A DNA stretch of 64,000 bases from Anastatus disparis. Lineage: Eukaryota > Arthropoda > Insecta > Hymenoptera > Eupelmidae. The DNA is taken from positions 124,001-188,000 of the forward strand of contig JAFFSR010000086.1 in NCBI GenBank assembly GCA_017163975.1, in the 5' to 3' direction. How positions within the stretch are numbered: position 1 is the stretch's first letter; the number at the start of each line of letters is the position of its first letter. The position numbers and the translations under genes were made by a program. The notes under the pieces were generated by a model that did not search any database, was not told where the DNA came from, and worked only from the letters and a program-made list of their open reading frames with translations. Of this stretch, positions 1-11,640 are shown piece by piece.

Positions 1-144
1 ACTTTCGATTTCCTGGAGTTCCAGCTCACATTTGCTGTCGTCTCCTTTCATTTGTTTTCTAAAGCAGGGATTTCTTTGATTGGAGATGGTGATCTATTTC
101 TTGTTGAACTTCTTAGCTGATGATTTTCTTCAAACCTAACCTCT

Positions 145-723
145 CTATTTACGCTCTATTTTCATTGCTAATCTCTCTTCAGCTTTATCATTCGTGTTTT
201 TTATGCTGCTTGCTATTTTTTCGATTTTTTTTTCTGCAGTCTCTATATCGCTGCGAGAAGCAGTAACATTTGTTATGAGCGTTTTTACTTGATCTAAATG
301 TTTTGCTCTTTTCTCATCTTGGTTTTTCTCAAAACCATTTATTATTATCTTTAAAACTTCATAATTTCTGATGTTGGCTTGCATCACTAGTTTGAGTTCT
401 TCAAACTCTGATTTAGTTTTATTGTAATTTTCAGTTGAAATATCTATTTTATTAGTTTTATCTTTAACTGAATCACAACTTAGTTTTTCCACTTTTTTCA
501 AATCTTCCTCTACTTTTTTATTTTTAGCTTTATAACTGTCAATTTGTTCCTCTAGGATTTTCAATCTAGCTTCATTTGCATCTATATATTGCAGTATTCG
601 CTGCAGATTCTCTTGGATACTTTGCTCTCAAGCACTTCGACTATTATCGTCAGTCAGTCTTTGATTGAACGATTTTTCTGAGTCTTCCTGCTTTTCTTTA
701 ATTGTTTTTCTTTTGGGAGGCGT
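145..723 (-). pseudogene. Broken coiled-coil ORF, possibly a retroelement ORF1
   Basis: The minus strand stays open from about 723 to 145 apart from one in-frame TGA near 610. The N-terminal part is basic (KTPPKRKTIKEKQ). The rest is rich in E, K, Q, I and L with heptad-like spacing, suggesting a long coiled coil. After the stop at 145 a different frame continues to about 35 with RNRSPSPIKEIPAL, so a frameshift near 150 probably separates two parts of one ORF. No family is recognised. A retroelement ORF1/gag-like protein is a guess based on the basic and coiled-coil makeup and the repeat-rich setting. The ORF may continue left of the window. No good ATG context is seen. Confidence 0.4.
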
Positions 724-738
724 TTTTATATTTATATA

Positions 739-2104
739 CAGTACTGGGCAATAATTCTGAGCAGGTTATCAAATTTTTGCTCCGACTTTGAAAAAGCGTA
801 TCGTCTTCAATTTTCATCCTAGAAAAAATTTAAAAAAAGCATTTGAAAGTATTCGTTAAATGCTTTGTTTTTAGCTCACTTACATTTTTTTAACGATATT
901 TAAAAAAAAATAATCGCTTTGGCAATTTTGAAATTTTTTTCATTTTTGCATTTTTCTTCAATCAGCTGTAGTTTTTTAAATAATTGAAATAGAAAAAATT
1001 TGAAAAAAGATTTGGAAAGGGCTCTAAAAATGCTATTTGCTGCTATTTTTACAAAAATTTTTTAATTATTTATTGTCAAGTTTTAAGCATATAAAGTTAT
1101 CGATCTAATACTTTTGCAGTTGTAAAAAACACTTGAATAGCAAGTAGAAAATAATCGCTGGTGCAAAACTTTTGATTTCTATGATATAATTTTTGCAAAA
1201 TAAATCTTTTTGTTGTTTTATACTCTATTATGTTTTATTATTAAGAGGACGCTGTATCTCTCTATCCTTTTCTAATTAAAAAATGTAAATTTTTGGGAAA
1301 AATAGTTATTATTCATAGAAATTAAGGGTTGTCCGCTACTTGTTTAGTAAAAATTAATATTTTCTCTGATGAGGACCAACTAATTTTGTTGCTTTTTTTT
1401 CAAGTAAAGTTTGACATACTTAAATAACGTATTTTCTAGCCTTACTTAGGATTTTGTAAGTATGTCAAACTTTACTTGAAAAAAAAGCAACAAAATTAAT
1501 TGGTCCTCATCAGAGAAAATATTACTTTTTACTAAACAAGTAGCGGACAACCTTTAATTTCTATCAATAATCACTAGATTTTCAAAAAACTTACATTTTT
1601 CAATTAGAAAAGGATAGAGAGATACAGCGTCCCCTTAATAATAAATAGTTATAATTTCCTACTAAAATTAAATCACTACTTCACCAGCGATTATTTTCTA
1701 CTTGCTATTCAAGTGTTTTTTACACCTGCATAAGTATTAGATCGATAACTTTATATGCTTAAAACTTGACAATAAATAATTAAAAAATTCTTGTAAAAAT
1801 AGCTGCAAATAGCATGTTGAAAGCCCTTTCCGAATCTTTTCTCAAATTTTTTCTAGCTCAATTATTTAAAAAACTACAGCTGATTGAAGAAAAATGCAAA
1901 AATGAAAAAATTTCAAAATTGCCAAAGCGATTATTTTTTTTTAAATATCGTTAAAAAAATGTAAGTGAGCTAAAAACAAAGCATTAACGAATACTTTCAA
2001 ATGCTTTTTTTAAATTTTTTCTAGGATGAAAATTGAAGAAGATACGCTTTTTCAAAGTCAGAGCAAAAATTTGATAACCTGCTCAGAATTATTGCCGGGT
2101 ACTC
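739..2104. mobile_element. Large foldback element with Tc1/mariner-like ends
   Basis: The two halves are reverse complements over about 0.65 kb. The left end reads CAGTACTGGGCAATAATTC and the right end, reverse complemented, GAGTACCCGGCAATAATTC. Both are followed by CTGAGCAGGTTATC and both flanks are TATATA. CAGTA-type ends at TA fit Tc1/mariner-derived foldback elements. No transposase ORF is present. Its centre is occupied by a TTAA-flanked palindromic MITE at 1245-1634. Confidence 0.75.
1245..1634. mobile_element. TTAA-flanked palindromic MITE, family A, copy 1
   Basis: Flanked by TTAA at 1241-1244 and 1635-1638. The ends GAGGACGCTGTATCTCTC and its complement continue into CTATCCTTTTCTAATT, the same subterminal sequence as the copies near 39.0, 52.5, 58.2 and 61.1 kb. 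It is palindromic with arms of about 190 bp and is the most diverged family member internally. TTAA targets suggest piggyBac-type mobilisation. Confidence 0.75.
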
Positions 2105-3418
2105 TATATATCTATCGTAAAATAAATTTATTTGAGGAAAGAGGAATTTTTAATAGTTAGATATTTGTTTTTTAAAAGGAATTTTACTTCAGGTACTTTT
2201 CTTTTAAAGGTATTTATTATTTTATATAAATTTATTGTATATATTTTCAAGATTTCTTCTTTCTTATTAAATTTTTTTTTATTCTTTATATTAATAGAAT
2301 TTTTATTTAGTTTATTTAAAGGAAACTTAATACACTCTTCTATTGAGTAAAAGAGCATTTTAAATAAAGCATAGTAGCGCGCATATGCATATATATATAT
2401 ATAAGCTATGCTTGCCTTACTTGCTGATCCTACTTCAGCTTAAGCGCGCTTACTCGCATGTGTTAGAGAGAGAGACAGCCGTGCTCAATATACAAGGTAA
2501 GGCAGTCCGCTGTAGAGGGGCTTCCCCGTTCGCCTATGCAAAAGCCTATGGATTGTTACGTCAAGCATTAGCGAAGTGCGTGATTTTTCTATATTTCTGT
2601 TCCTGCGACTATGCTCGCTTTGGCTTAAACTTCGTAGCCTGTACGTATACTCTGGTAACTAGAGAAGGACGGAGCCTCGCTCGTTCCTCGTGCGTCTATC
2701 TCTCTAACGTCTATTATGCGTATTTTTTGAGTAAAGAATTTTTTTTAATTTTAATTAATGTTTGTTGAGATGATTTTTTACTTTATTAATAACTCATTTA
2801 CAACTTTTTTGTGATTGAATAAAAGAAATATTTAAAAAAAGGTGTATAAATAAATAGGTTGTAAATAAGTAATTTGTTGGGTGCATCTATCCGTATGCAG
2901 ATGCACTCTCGTTTTGTTAAGCTTACAAAAGGCTTAAACGACATGCAAAAAGAGAGAATAATTTTTTTTTGTAATTATCATATTTATTAATAGATTGTTT
3001 ATTGTATTAATTATTTTTCATATATATATATATATATATACTGTGGGGGGTACCCCCATGCTCGTACCACTCACCAACCCCCATTATAGTTATCATATCA
3101 ATATAAAATGTAACACTTATGCATTGTTTTATATGAAAAATTTTTTATTATAATATATTTTTATATTATACATAATATTATATAATTGTACATTTTTTAT
3201 TAAATTTTTATTATTAACATAGAAACATGAAAAAAATACATAATATTAATTATTTACGTAAAATATCTGAAAAAAATTATTAATAAATTTTAATCATTAT
3301 TCATAACATATAGATTAAGCTGGTTTTTACACCACCTTACATTTTAAATCTTTTAAATTTTTATCATTGTGAAATCATAAATTTTTTAGTAAAACTTTTC
3401 AATATTATTATTTGATAT
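2105..3418. other. Non-coding stretch with a GC-richer island
   Basis: No convincing gene. About 2390-2720 is clearly GC-richer than its surroundings and starts and ends with GAGAGA/TCTCTC-type tracts. The open frame across it (2385-2768) has no recognisable features. A hairpin with an 8-bp stem (GTGCATCT at 2881-2888, AGATGCAC at 2899-2906), a (TA)n tract at about 3018-3042 and a GGGGGTACCCCC palindrome near 3046 are the only other local features. Confidence 0.5.
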
Positions 3419-4042
3419 TGTTACGGATTCTATATCCTATAAAATGAATAAGAATTAATATCAGCAATATACAAAGAATGCGACAAATACACGTTCCAAC
3501 AAGTACAGACAGAAAACGCTGACCGTCATACTAACAAGTTATAACCGGCCTGGAAACAACGAAAAGCGTCGAGCACCATAGAAAAAGAGCTGACCACCCA
3601 GCAACAGGTTAAGACCAGAACGAAAAGTCACTGACAGACTGATCAGCAAATTCCAATCAATAACGAATATTCTAGAAGGATAGGCACGTGGAAACAACGA
3701 ATCGGGCGAGTATAAATACAGCCGGACATCCCACGAGGAGTCAGTTAGTAGACCAATCGACAGAGAGATGAGAGAGTAAGCAACCAACCGTTAGCCACGA
3801 ACGACGGGAGTACGCCCGATTGAAGCAAGCAGCAAGAAACGTATTAGGTGACGAATTAATAATAGGACATATCTCTCTCGACGAAAGTATTAATAAACTT
3901 ATATTCGTATCATAATTACTGAGTATTTATTTAATTCTTCACGCAAACTGACTGCTTGGGTTTACCAAGATTAGTCGTGATACAAAAGATACCCACCATC
4001 TTATAATCAAATATAAATATACATATACGTCAAAACGTAACA
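3419..4042 (+). repeat. 5' LTR
   Basis: Direct copy of 13546-14169 and of the same length (624 bp), with TG...CA ends. It contains a TATA box and initiator (3711-3746) and an AATAAA-like stretch near 3892. The open frame on its opposite strand also occurs in the 3' LTR and is not a gene. Confidence 0.93.
3711..3746 (+). promoter_or_regulatory. LTR core promoter: TATA box plus initiator
   Basis: TATAAATA at 3711-3718 is followed by TCAGTT at 3741-3746, matching the arthropod initiator TCAKTY with its A at 3743, 32 bases after the first T of the TATA box. This is the expected TATA-to-Inr spacing. The 3' LTR keeps the same pair at 13838-13845 and 13868-13873. The predicted transcript would start at 3743. 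Confidence 0.75.
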
Positions 4043-4048
4043 TAAAAC

Positions 4049-4066
4049 TGGTGCTAAGTGTGGGGT
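4049..4066 (+). other. Possible primer-binding site, lysine-tRNA-like
   Basis: Six bases after the 5' LTR lies TGGTGCTAAGTGTGGGGT. It keeps the TGG start and GTGGGG end of the tRNA-Lys primer site known in retroelements (TGGCGCCCAACGTGGGG) and differs at several middle positions. Position and start support the call. The tRNA identity is inference. Confidence 0.5.
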
Positions 4067-4345
4067 ATCACTTGTGAAGAAACTATTTTATCTAGATTGA
4101 AATCAATCGAGAGGATGTTCTACGCGTACATCGCCTTAATCACCATCATTGGGTAAGTAAAAACTTTTATTGCCATATCATACGTCCTTCGAGGGGAATA
4201 CGCGCCCGCTGCGAGCCTTCCAACAGTTAAAATTCAATAAATTACAAATTCTATAAAATTAAAATTAAATTATTTAGTGAAAATTATACATAATTAAAGT
4301 AACAGGAAGTGCTATAAATTATAAATATAATTACAAGTGTCTATC

Positions 4346-4515
4346 AATATAAAATATATACAATATAAAAATATATACAATATAAAAATATATACAATAT
4401 AAAAATATATACAATATAAAAATATATACAATATAAAAATATATACAATATAAAAATATATACAACATAAAAATATATACAACATAAAAATATATACAAT
4501 ATAAAAATATATACG
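4346..4515 (+). repeat. 17-bp minisatellite in the retrotransposon leader
   Basis: About ten tandem copies of AATATAAAAATATATAC lie between the primer site and the gag start. The unit is not a multiple of three, so all three minus-strand frames stay open and give tyrosine/isoleucine-rich translations. None is a gene. Confidence 0.9.
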
Positions 4516-4538
4516 ATATAAAATATACATATAACAAA

Positions 4539-6391
4539 ATGACACAAGACAACGACACACATAACTCTTCCGACAAAACAAAGCCAATACCAATCGCATA
4601 CCCTCAAACCCCGGAAGAGGAAGCACTTATAGAACTCCGCAACGCATTGTCATTAGCAGACTCTGCACTCCAAGAAAGTGACAATAAGGGATTAATGGAA
4701 TCTGCGCTAAAAAGATTAAATGACATAGTGGTCAATGATAAATGTAAAATGAACGAAGCAGAGGAATATTTCGTAAAATAGGCCCGAATATACATAACTC
4801 GCATGCTTACTGAAATAAGCAAGGCTGAAGAAAAATTGAACAAAGAAATAGCCCAAGGAGCCAGATTTAAAATACCCGCAACAACCAGCAACGCAGCGGA
4901 TCAACCAACAAACGTTCCTAACACAGACGCAGATCCCCAAACTGCAGCAACGAAAATGGCACAACAGTTGTACGAATTTGAAAGAAAACACGGATAAGCC
5001 CACCGAGTGCTAATAAATTCGCCTCCAAAGGACCAAGGAACGGCGCCGATCATGGATGCAATTAACATGATACAAGAACGGATCAATTATGGAACTTATT
5101 ACGATCGCAGGGAAAATTAGGCCATAGGTACAAGAGATATAAACGCCTTAGTTAACAATTTCGAAGACGATGATCCTCTTGCAGGATTTAACATGTATGA
5201 ACCATCAGTGAATATACACTTTGCTAGCTCTACACCCCAGCAAATGGACACAAGAGCACCAAGAGAAATACCTAATAGCCTTTCATTATATCAAGCATTG
5301 AATACCATCCCTACCTTTGATGGCAACTCTGATGTACTGCCTCTATTCTGCAGAGCAGTATGAGACATTGTAAGAACGTATGGACCGCAGTCAGAAAGAT
5401 GGGTTTTAAACACACTGGCCACTAAATTCAAAGAAAAAGCAGCAGAAGGTTACACAACGCGGTTAACTCAATTCAATACAGTAGAAGGGTTGCTGGCCGA
5501 TCTAACAAAACATTATAGCTATGCTGGAGGAGCAGACACGATTTTAGCAGAAATTAAAATAATCAAACAGATGCCAGGCGAAAGCGCAGGAGACTACGGT
5601 CTAAGAATTCAAATATTACACAATCGTCTCTTGAACTTCTATGACTCATGCAGAATTCTACGACCTTTCGAGGTGGAAACCTACAAGAATCAGGCAGATA
5701 AAGAAGCCCTAGAACAATTTTTATTTGGATTAGACGGCGATCTACAACACCAAGTTCGATCAAAGAACCCAATAACGTTAAGAGACGCCATACATGAGGC
5801 TATTTCATTCGGACAACGTACAAGCGCGAGGCGACTAATGCAACTTTCAACTAACTCAGCAGAAAACTCAGGTCAACTAATTGATATATTATTACAAACA
5901 ATTGCTGACCAGCTATCTGCAATAAATCTAACACAGCAAAATAATGCAAACATCAGACTAGCACCAGCAATAGAAATATGCTCATACTGTCGAAAAACAG
6001 GTCACTTAGAAGCACAATGCAGAAAAAAGGAATGCCATAATAAAAAGTGCGATTATTGCTAGAAAAGAGGTCATAATTACGCAGAATGCTATGTGCTAGA
6101 AAACGCATTAAATCAGGCAATATTTATAATCAAGATAACAGAGAATATTTTAGTAACAATTATCAAAACGCGAATAATAGAAATATCTCACAGTATAATG
6201 GTAATTCCAGTAGTAATTATAATAATAACCGTAATAATTATAATATTAACAGAAATCAAGGCCGTAATCAAGGCAATACGTACCCTCGGTACAATAACGA
6301 TAGGAATAATGATTATAATGATAACGAGTGTGAAAATAATAGTAATGGACTAGACAATGATTCTAGCCAAAATCAACTATGTGATATTTAA
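4539..6391 (+). pseudogene. gag of the 3419-14169 retrotransposon, five stops and one frameshift
   Basis: Gag would package the element RNA. The frame starts at ATG 4539 (MTQDNDTHNSS). It is closed by TAG at 4779, TAA at 4995, TAG at 5118, TGA at 5361 and TAG at 6060, yet reads sensibly through all of them. The capsid-like part ends near 5900. A perfect CX2CX4HX4C zinc knuckle (CSYCRKTGHLEAQC) is encoded at about 5980-6021. A second CX2CX4HX4C follows at about 6051-6092, and the last stop falls inside it. The asparagine-rich tail (NYNNNRNNYNINRNQGRNQG) is in the -1 frame from about 6090 and ends at 6391, so a small indel lies near 6090. Four of the five stops are one transition from TGG. Confidence 0.85.
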
Positions 6392-7704
6392 AGCAATATG
6401 GAACCTTTAAACTCCCAGGATGCTCGACGCCAGGGTCCTGTGGAGTCGAGCAGCTAAGCAATCAGGCCAAGAAATACGAACGATCCAGCTTACGGGAATG
6501 TACTATAGAATTTATACAAGCTGGAAGAAAGCCCCCAACAGTTGAATTAAGTGGGCCATTTTTAAAGTCTAAAAAAGGTCGTTTTTACGTTGATACAGGT
6601 GCTAACGTAACTATTATAAAGGAAAGCACAATATCAAATAATATGTATATAAATCCACATAAGATTGTTTCAATAAACGGTGTCATTCCAGGTGAATGCA
6701 TGTCATTAGGACAGGTGAATCTATTTCTGAATAAAACATCATTTGAAGTACAAGTAGTCCCAGATGATTTCTCAATAGATACAGATGGATTAATAGGTTG
6801 GGACATGATCAATAAATATAAAGAACAGGTTAATGCCGCTCGCAAATGCCTAGAATTAAATAGCAATATATTACCATTTATTGAAGAAGAATGCTCTATT
6901 ATCACTCCTAGCAATATATTACCATTTATTGAAGAAGAATGCTCTATTATCACTCCTCGTACAAGACAAATTAATTATGCACGTGTCAAAGATATCAGTG
7001 AAGATATAGAATACGTACCGCTCCAAGATATAGGATCGGGTATCTTAGTTGGCGATTTCGTAGCCAAATATAATGAAGGCAAAGCATATGCCATGTGTAT
7101 TAATACTAATGACAGCGCGATAGCAGTAAAACCGCCAGAAGTCAAGTCAGATGTATGCAAGGTCATGAATATTATAAATAAAGAAGAAAAAATGATCGAA
7201 ATAAATAATAATAAAAGAATAAATAATAATGAAGCGAATAAGAGGATGTTACGTGCACAAAAATTAAACATATCAAGCGAGGAAAAAGAGAATAAAGCAG
7301 CAAAGATATTTAACCAAACTGAATCTAAAATATCAAGGCATTTAAATATAGGAGAAATAGAAAATATTAACAAACTAATCAAAGAAAAACCATTTATAAT
7401 TGAGTCACCTGGAGAAAAACTAAGAAAAACACATTTAGTAAAGCATAAAAATGAGTTAATTACAGAAGTACCAGTAAAAACCACAAGATTTGGACACCAA
7501 CGTATAGAAGAACATTTGGAATCGGGAAGTACTAAGCCATCGGAGAACCGGTATTCCTCATTTATGTGGATAGTGCCAAAACCACCAAAAGTTAATCTAA
7601 CACCATCCAATTATAAATCAAAGTGTTATTATGATCAAAAGCAAAATATTAAACACCTCAGAGAAGGAGAAATGGTTTACTTAATGAAGAAGCCAAAACA
7701 TTAG
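6385..7704 (+). pseudogene. pol with a large internal deletion (protease - RT start - integrase end)
   Basis: The frame opens at 6385, overlapping the gag tail by seven bases in the -1 frame, as expected for gag-pol frameshifting. The aspartic protease active site D-T-G-A is encoded at 6592-6603 within RFYVDTGANVTII, and a LIGWDMI motif follows about 65 residues later. A tandem 48-bp duplication (6862-6957) adds 16 residues. The RT start (RIEEHLESGSTKPSENRYSS then FMWIVPKPPK) ends near 7590 and is joined in frame to a sequence typical of the integrase C-terminus (YYDQKQNIKHLREGEMVYLM). The YXDD box, RNase H and the integrase catalytic core are therefore missing. Protease may once have been intact, but the element cannot replicate on its own. 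Confidence 0.87.
6862..6957 (+). repeat. Perfect 48-bp tandem duplication in pol
   Basis: Two identical adjacent 48-bp units (6862-6909, 6910-6957) each encode SNILPFIEEECSIITP. The length is a multiple of three, so the frame is kept. Perfect identity points to a recent slippage event or a recent collapse or duplication. Confidence 0.95.
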
Positions 7705-9202
7705 AAAACGAATAAAGAATATGGATAATAACTATAAAATTCTATAAATAATAAATAAATTTAGTAAAATAGAATTTTTCCGCGGCCCTCAGACGCCGAT
7801 GATCGTAAAATATTAAATAAATATAATAATAATCAAAGAAACAGTAAGATACATTTTTTTCACGGCCCTCAGACGCCGACGATAGTCTCAAATATAAATT
7901 AGTAACCACAAAGTAACTATAGATTTAATTATTAATAGAATCATATATATATAAAAAATTTAGTAATCAAAAAATATTAAATAAAACAACAAACATACTT
8001 GAAATAATATGATACAAATAAATTAATAGGCAAGTTACTTTGATATAAAAAAACCTTAAAGTGAATTATAAGAGAATTTAATTAAATAAATAATAAGATA
8101 ATAGATATTATTACAATCAGCAATTCTAGAAGAAACAAAGAGAATAAAAGAAATGAGATATAAAATTATTTCGTTTGTTCAGGAATTCACTTATATTAAA
8201 GTAAATATAACATACAAATTATGATTATATAAAGACATCTAATATGGCTATACTTAACTATTAAATATCCTTCTCCTTCCATTATTAAAAAAAAAAAAAA
8301 AAAAATAAAAAAAAGTAATACACGGAATATTATAAGATAAACCATACATCAGGGAAACAGAAATATTCCTGATCAACTTACAGAAAACAGTAGCAGAATA
8401 AAATAAGAAAAATAATAAAATCATCAAGAGATAATAAAAGAGAAGAATAAAGAATAAAAGAGAAAAGGAATAAAGAGCGCACACATATAATTAAGAAGAA
8501 AACTCAATTCCAAAGCGCAAATCTCACAACAATCGATGAAGCAGAAATCAAATCTTAAAATAAAACAAACCTAAATAAAAAAGTATTGTATAGACTGAAC
8601 AATATTCGCAGAATATACATATATATGTCGAGAAAAAGTAAAGAAAATTGATTTAATAATTATATTAGATAAAGAATATTCCCGCGATTAATCAAATAAG
8701 GGATAGATTATTACATAAGTAAATAAAGAACTAAGGCTTAAATTATTAAAATAGCAAATATAAAATAATCCCTTCCTCGAAAGCATTGAAATAAATAAAA
8801 AAAAAAAGAAAATTATAAGCACACTAATGCTTAACTATTGTCAGGAAAATTCATGATACAATTATTCGAGAAATAATTCTCAGGTTGCATACGTGCTATC
8901 TGATGAATGCCTATGGCAAAGAGGATCCACAACTGGAATCCTAAAATTTCTCTAAGAAATGGCGCCATACACTAAGAATGTATGATATGTACGCCATAAT
9001 TCACAATAAAAAGTTAAGAGAGTATCGGACCAGGAACGCAAAAAAAATATGCGTCAAAAAGAAAAAATTACCTGGTACCAACCAAAAAGAACGAGAATAA
9101 AATTTTAATTAGTCAAGGGACGGATTATTATAAATTATAAACAAAATTATAATAAAAACCTTATCAAAATTGGTTACGGGAATAATATTAATAATAACAT
9201 TG
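7705..9202 (+). other. 3' non-coding part of the LTR element, before the inserted block
   Basis: No gene. The plus strand is strongly A-rich over T, like the gag-pol part. Two copies of CGGCCCTCAGACGCCGA lie at about 7784-7800 and 7863-7879, and a related CGGCCTCAGACG abuts the 3' LTR. A decayed env is possible but nothing recognisable remains. Confidence 0.6.
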
Positions 9203-11640
9203 TGACGCGATTTTTGCGTCCCAATAAATTTTCAATCTTAATTTATTTTTTTTGTGTCTAACTACATGTATACTGTTAATATTACTAGTCAATTTTTCTT
9301 TAAGAGTAAATAATAGATCTGATGGCGCCCATAAAATTGTTATGTAGAATTTAAATAAGAATTTAAAATAAAACTATTTTTTTTAAATGTTTTTCATGTA
9401 ATCGGTGATGGAGAGAAATTCATAACTTAATTCAAACCTTCCCGCCTAGTGACAGCTAAGTTGAAGAAAAGAGAACGCCAGTGGCGCCGTTTGTAAAAAG
9501 GAAGAAAAGAAAATGCGCTTAAAAAGAAATGACTATTAAAATATGAAAAGACTTAATTTACTATAAAATAATTAGTATTATATAGCGTTAGAAAAGATTT
9601 ATACTTGTAATTTTGAGTGTTATAAGTCATGTGCGCCGCAAAGAAAAAGATTGTTAACGCGTTGTATGAGTGAGTAAGAAAGAGATAGAGCGATTAGACA
9701 AGCAAGCAAGCCGGTAGTAAGTAAACGCGCGCCGTATATACATATTTAAAAAGAACAGAGGTTTTCAACTATATTTAGAGTCATAAATATCAAAAATAAT
9801 TTTGTCTTAATATTCTTTATTTTCTTTTAATAATTTGCGAATAAATCAATGAATGATGTATATGATGTAAAATTTAGCTCCCGGAAATTGTTAATAACAA
9901 GCGCCATGATTGGCCTGTCAAAATTTTCATGTGTGGTCGAGCTCAAGAAAGTGCGGGCCCAGCGTCAGTCTAGAGAGAGTATCGTGTGAGATCGGACGTG
10001 TGTCGTGAGTAATTGATAAAACAAAGAGCCCTTTGTGAGAGAAAAAGCGTGTTAAAAGAAAAGTTGTGTAGAATCGGATAAAGGATTTGTGCCTTAAAAA
10101 TAGAGAAAAATATTAGTTTTTTTTATTAGTGCCGCAAACGGGAGAGTTTTAATTTTTAGTTTCATCGTTAGTCATTGTAAATTCTTTTTTTATATATATA
10201 AGAAGGAATCGAGTTGTGATAAAATAAAATCTTTCGGTTACGCCATTAACGTGAGAAAAATTCTAATTGCCGGGAAAGTGTTAAATTTTCTGGGTATTAT
10301 TTTTTTTTTATCATTAGAGTCTAACGTTTTCAATTTGTTGCGTATCCGTTACGTGAAAGAAAATTTACCGAACAGTGAGAAAATTAGTAGCGCCATTTTT
10401 AGTAGCGCCTTTACCAAACGTAACAAACGTTTGCCTTTTTCATCCAAACCAAATTTACGCCGCACCCTCTCTATCAACGTCATCGCCTTAGCGCCAACCT
10501 GTGTCCAGGAAGCCAGCAAAGACGAGGCCGAGAGCAAGCGGAGAATTTGAAAGGGAGAAAGAGAGAGAGGGTTTAAAAAGGTATAAATCGTATATATTAC
10601 GTTTCTGAATGTGCTTGCGTGACGTAACATTTTCTTAACAATTTAGCGATCGCGCGTAAATTCTTGTCTTTTTACTTGGCGTCGTTAAATTAATTTTTCT
10701 TTTGTGCTCTGTTCTAAAAAAATTTTGTGTAACTTTTATATATATTTGCGCGTGAAGTCAAAATTAAAAATCTAGTACAATTCGTTCAGTATAAATATAT
10801 AGATATACTTATTTATAATCATTAATTTTTCCGTAAATGTATGAAATTTCAATCATTTTAGCGAGAAAGAAAATAAAAAGATAAAATCTAAAAAGTGAAA
10901 TTTAAAATTTGTGAATTTGTGCCGTTTCAAAGTAACTAAAAATCTTCGCGGAATTTTACATAAAAGCTCTAACGTGCGCCGAGTTCCGCGAAGAGAGCCC
11001 CTGTTGCCAGCGAAAAGGGGGAGAGGTAAAGCCTCAAACATAAGAAAGAGTGTAGAGTCCGCGCGCTTGCTTGCCGTCAGAAAAGTTGAAACCGTGCGCC
11101 TTTCTATAAAGTGTAGTCGAGTCACTAATAAAGAACGTGTGTGAGTGAGATAGATAAAAAGAATAATTATATTTTTGTTAGTTGCGCCACAAGTGTCAAT
11201 TGAAATTAAAATCATTTTTTTTATTTTATTTTCTATTTTTTTTTTCTAGATTAATAGCGATCAATTTATTATATGCGAGTGTGTGTGTGTGTCAAAATTC
11301 AAATAGAGTTTTTTTTGAGCCATTGTTAAAAGTGTTAGATTTCAAGTAAATAGAGTTTTTTTTTATGTTTAATTAAAGACGTTTATTCAGTTAACCAGTA
11401 AAATCGTATACAGTGTTTTATTCTAATACCCCTTTTTAATAATATTTCATTATAAAAAAATTTTAAATACATTTTTTTTTATTATTGCGCCTAAGTCTTG
11501 GGCCCTTGAAACCCGAACAAGGGTTACAATTTTTCAAAGGATTCCCTCTGTAGATCTTTCACAAAAGTAAGATTTAAATATAAATAAATAAATTCGACGT
11601 TTTCGGGAATAGTAGGATGTCCGGCTATTTATCACGTCGC
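9203..11640 (+). mobile_element. Candidate insertion inside the LTR element (solo-LTR-like block)
   Basis: The A-over-T bias of the flanks flips to T/G-rich at about 9203 and returns at about 11640. The heptamer AACATTG lies at both borders (9196-9202 and 11641-11647). The block starts near TGTGACGCGA and ends near CACGTCGCAACA. It has many GCGCC motifs, an Inr+DPE promoter pattern and no convincing ORF; the open frames at 10251-10550 and 10911-11144 have no recognisable features. A long solo LTR would fit, but the exact ends do not give a clean TG...CA with a short target duplication, so the class is open. Confidence 0.45.
9965..9999 (+). promoter_or_regulatory. TATA-less core promoter: Inr plus DPE
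   Basis: TCAGTC at 9965-9970 fits the initiator TCAKTY. Counting its A (9967) as +1, positions +28 to +33 (9994-9999) read GGACGT, an exact match to the DPE consensus RGWYVT at its required spacing. No TATA box lies 25-35 bases upstream. Retroelement promoters of this type are known in insects. Confidence 0.6.

Noticed and set aside
1360..1380. CTGATGAGG as a hammerhead ribozyme core
   Set aside because: The required GAAA box and helices are not found nearby.
2385..2768. 127-codon open frame in the GC-richer island
   Set aside because: No motif, no conserved domain, and a composition explained by the local sequence. It could at most be an exon fragment.
3539..3787. 82-codon minus-strand frame, present again at 13666-13914
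   Set aside because: It lies within both LTRs and is kept only because the LTRs are near identical.
4312..4626. Three overlapping Tyr/Ile-rich frames on the minus strand
   Set aside because: They are translations of the 17-bp minisatellite. Its length is not a multiple of three, so all frames stay open.
10251..10550. 99-codon frame starting with a hydrophobic stretch
   Set aside because: A weak signal-like start but no family, and the opposite strand is open as well. It lies in the solo-LTR-like block.
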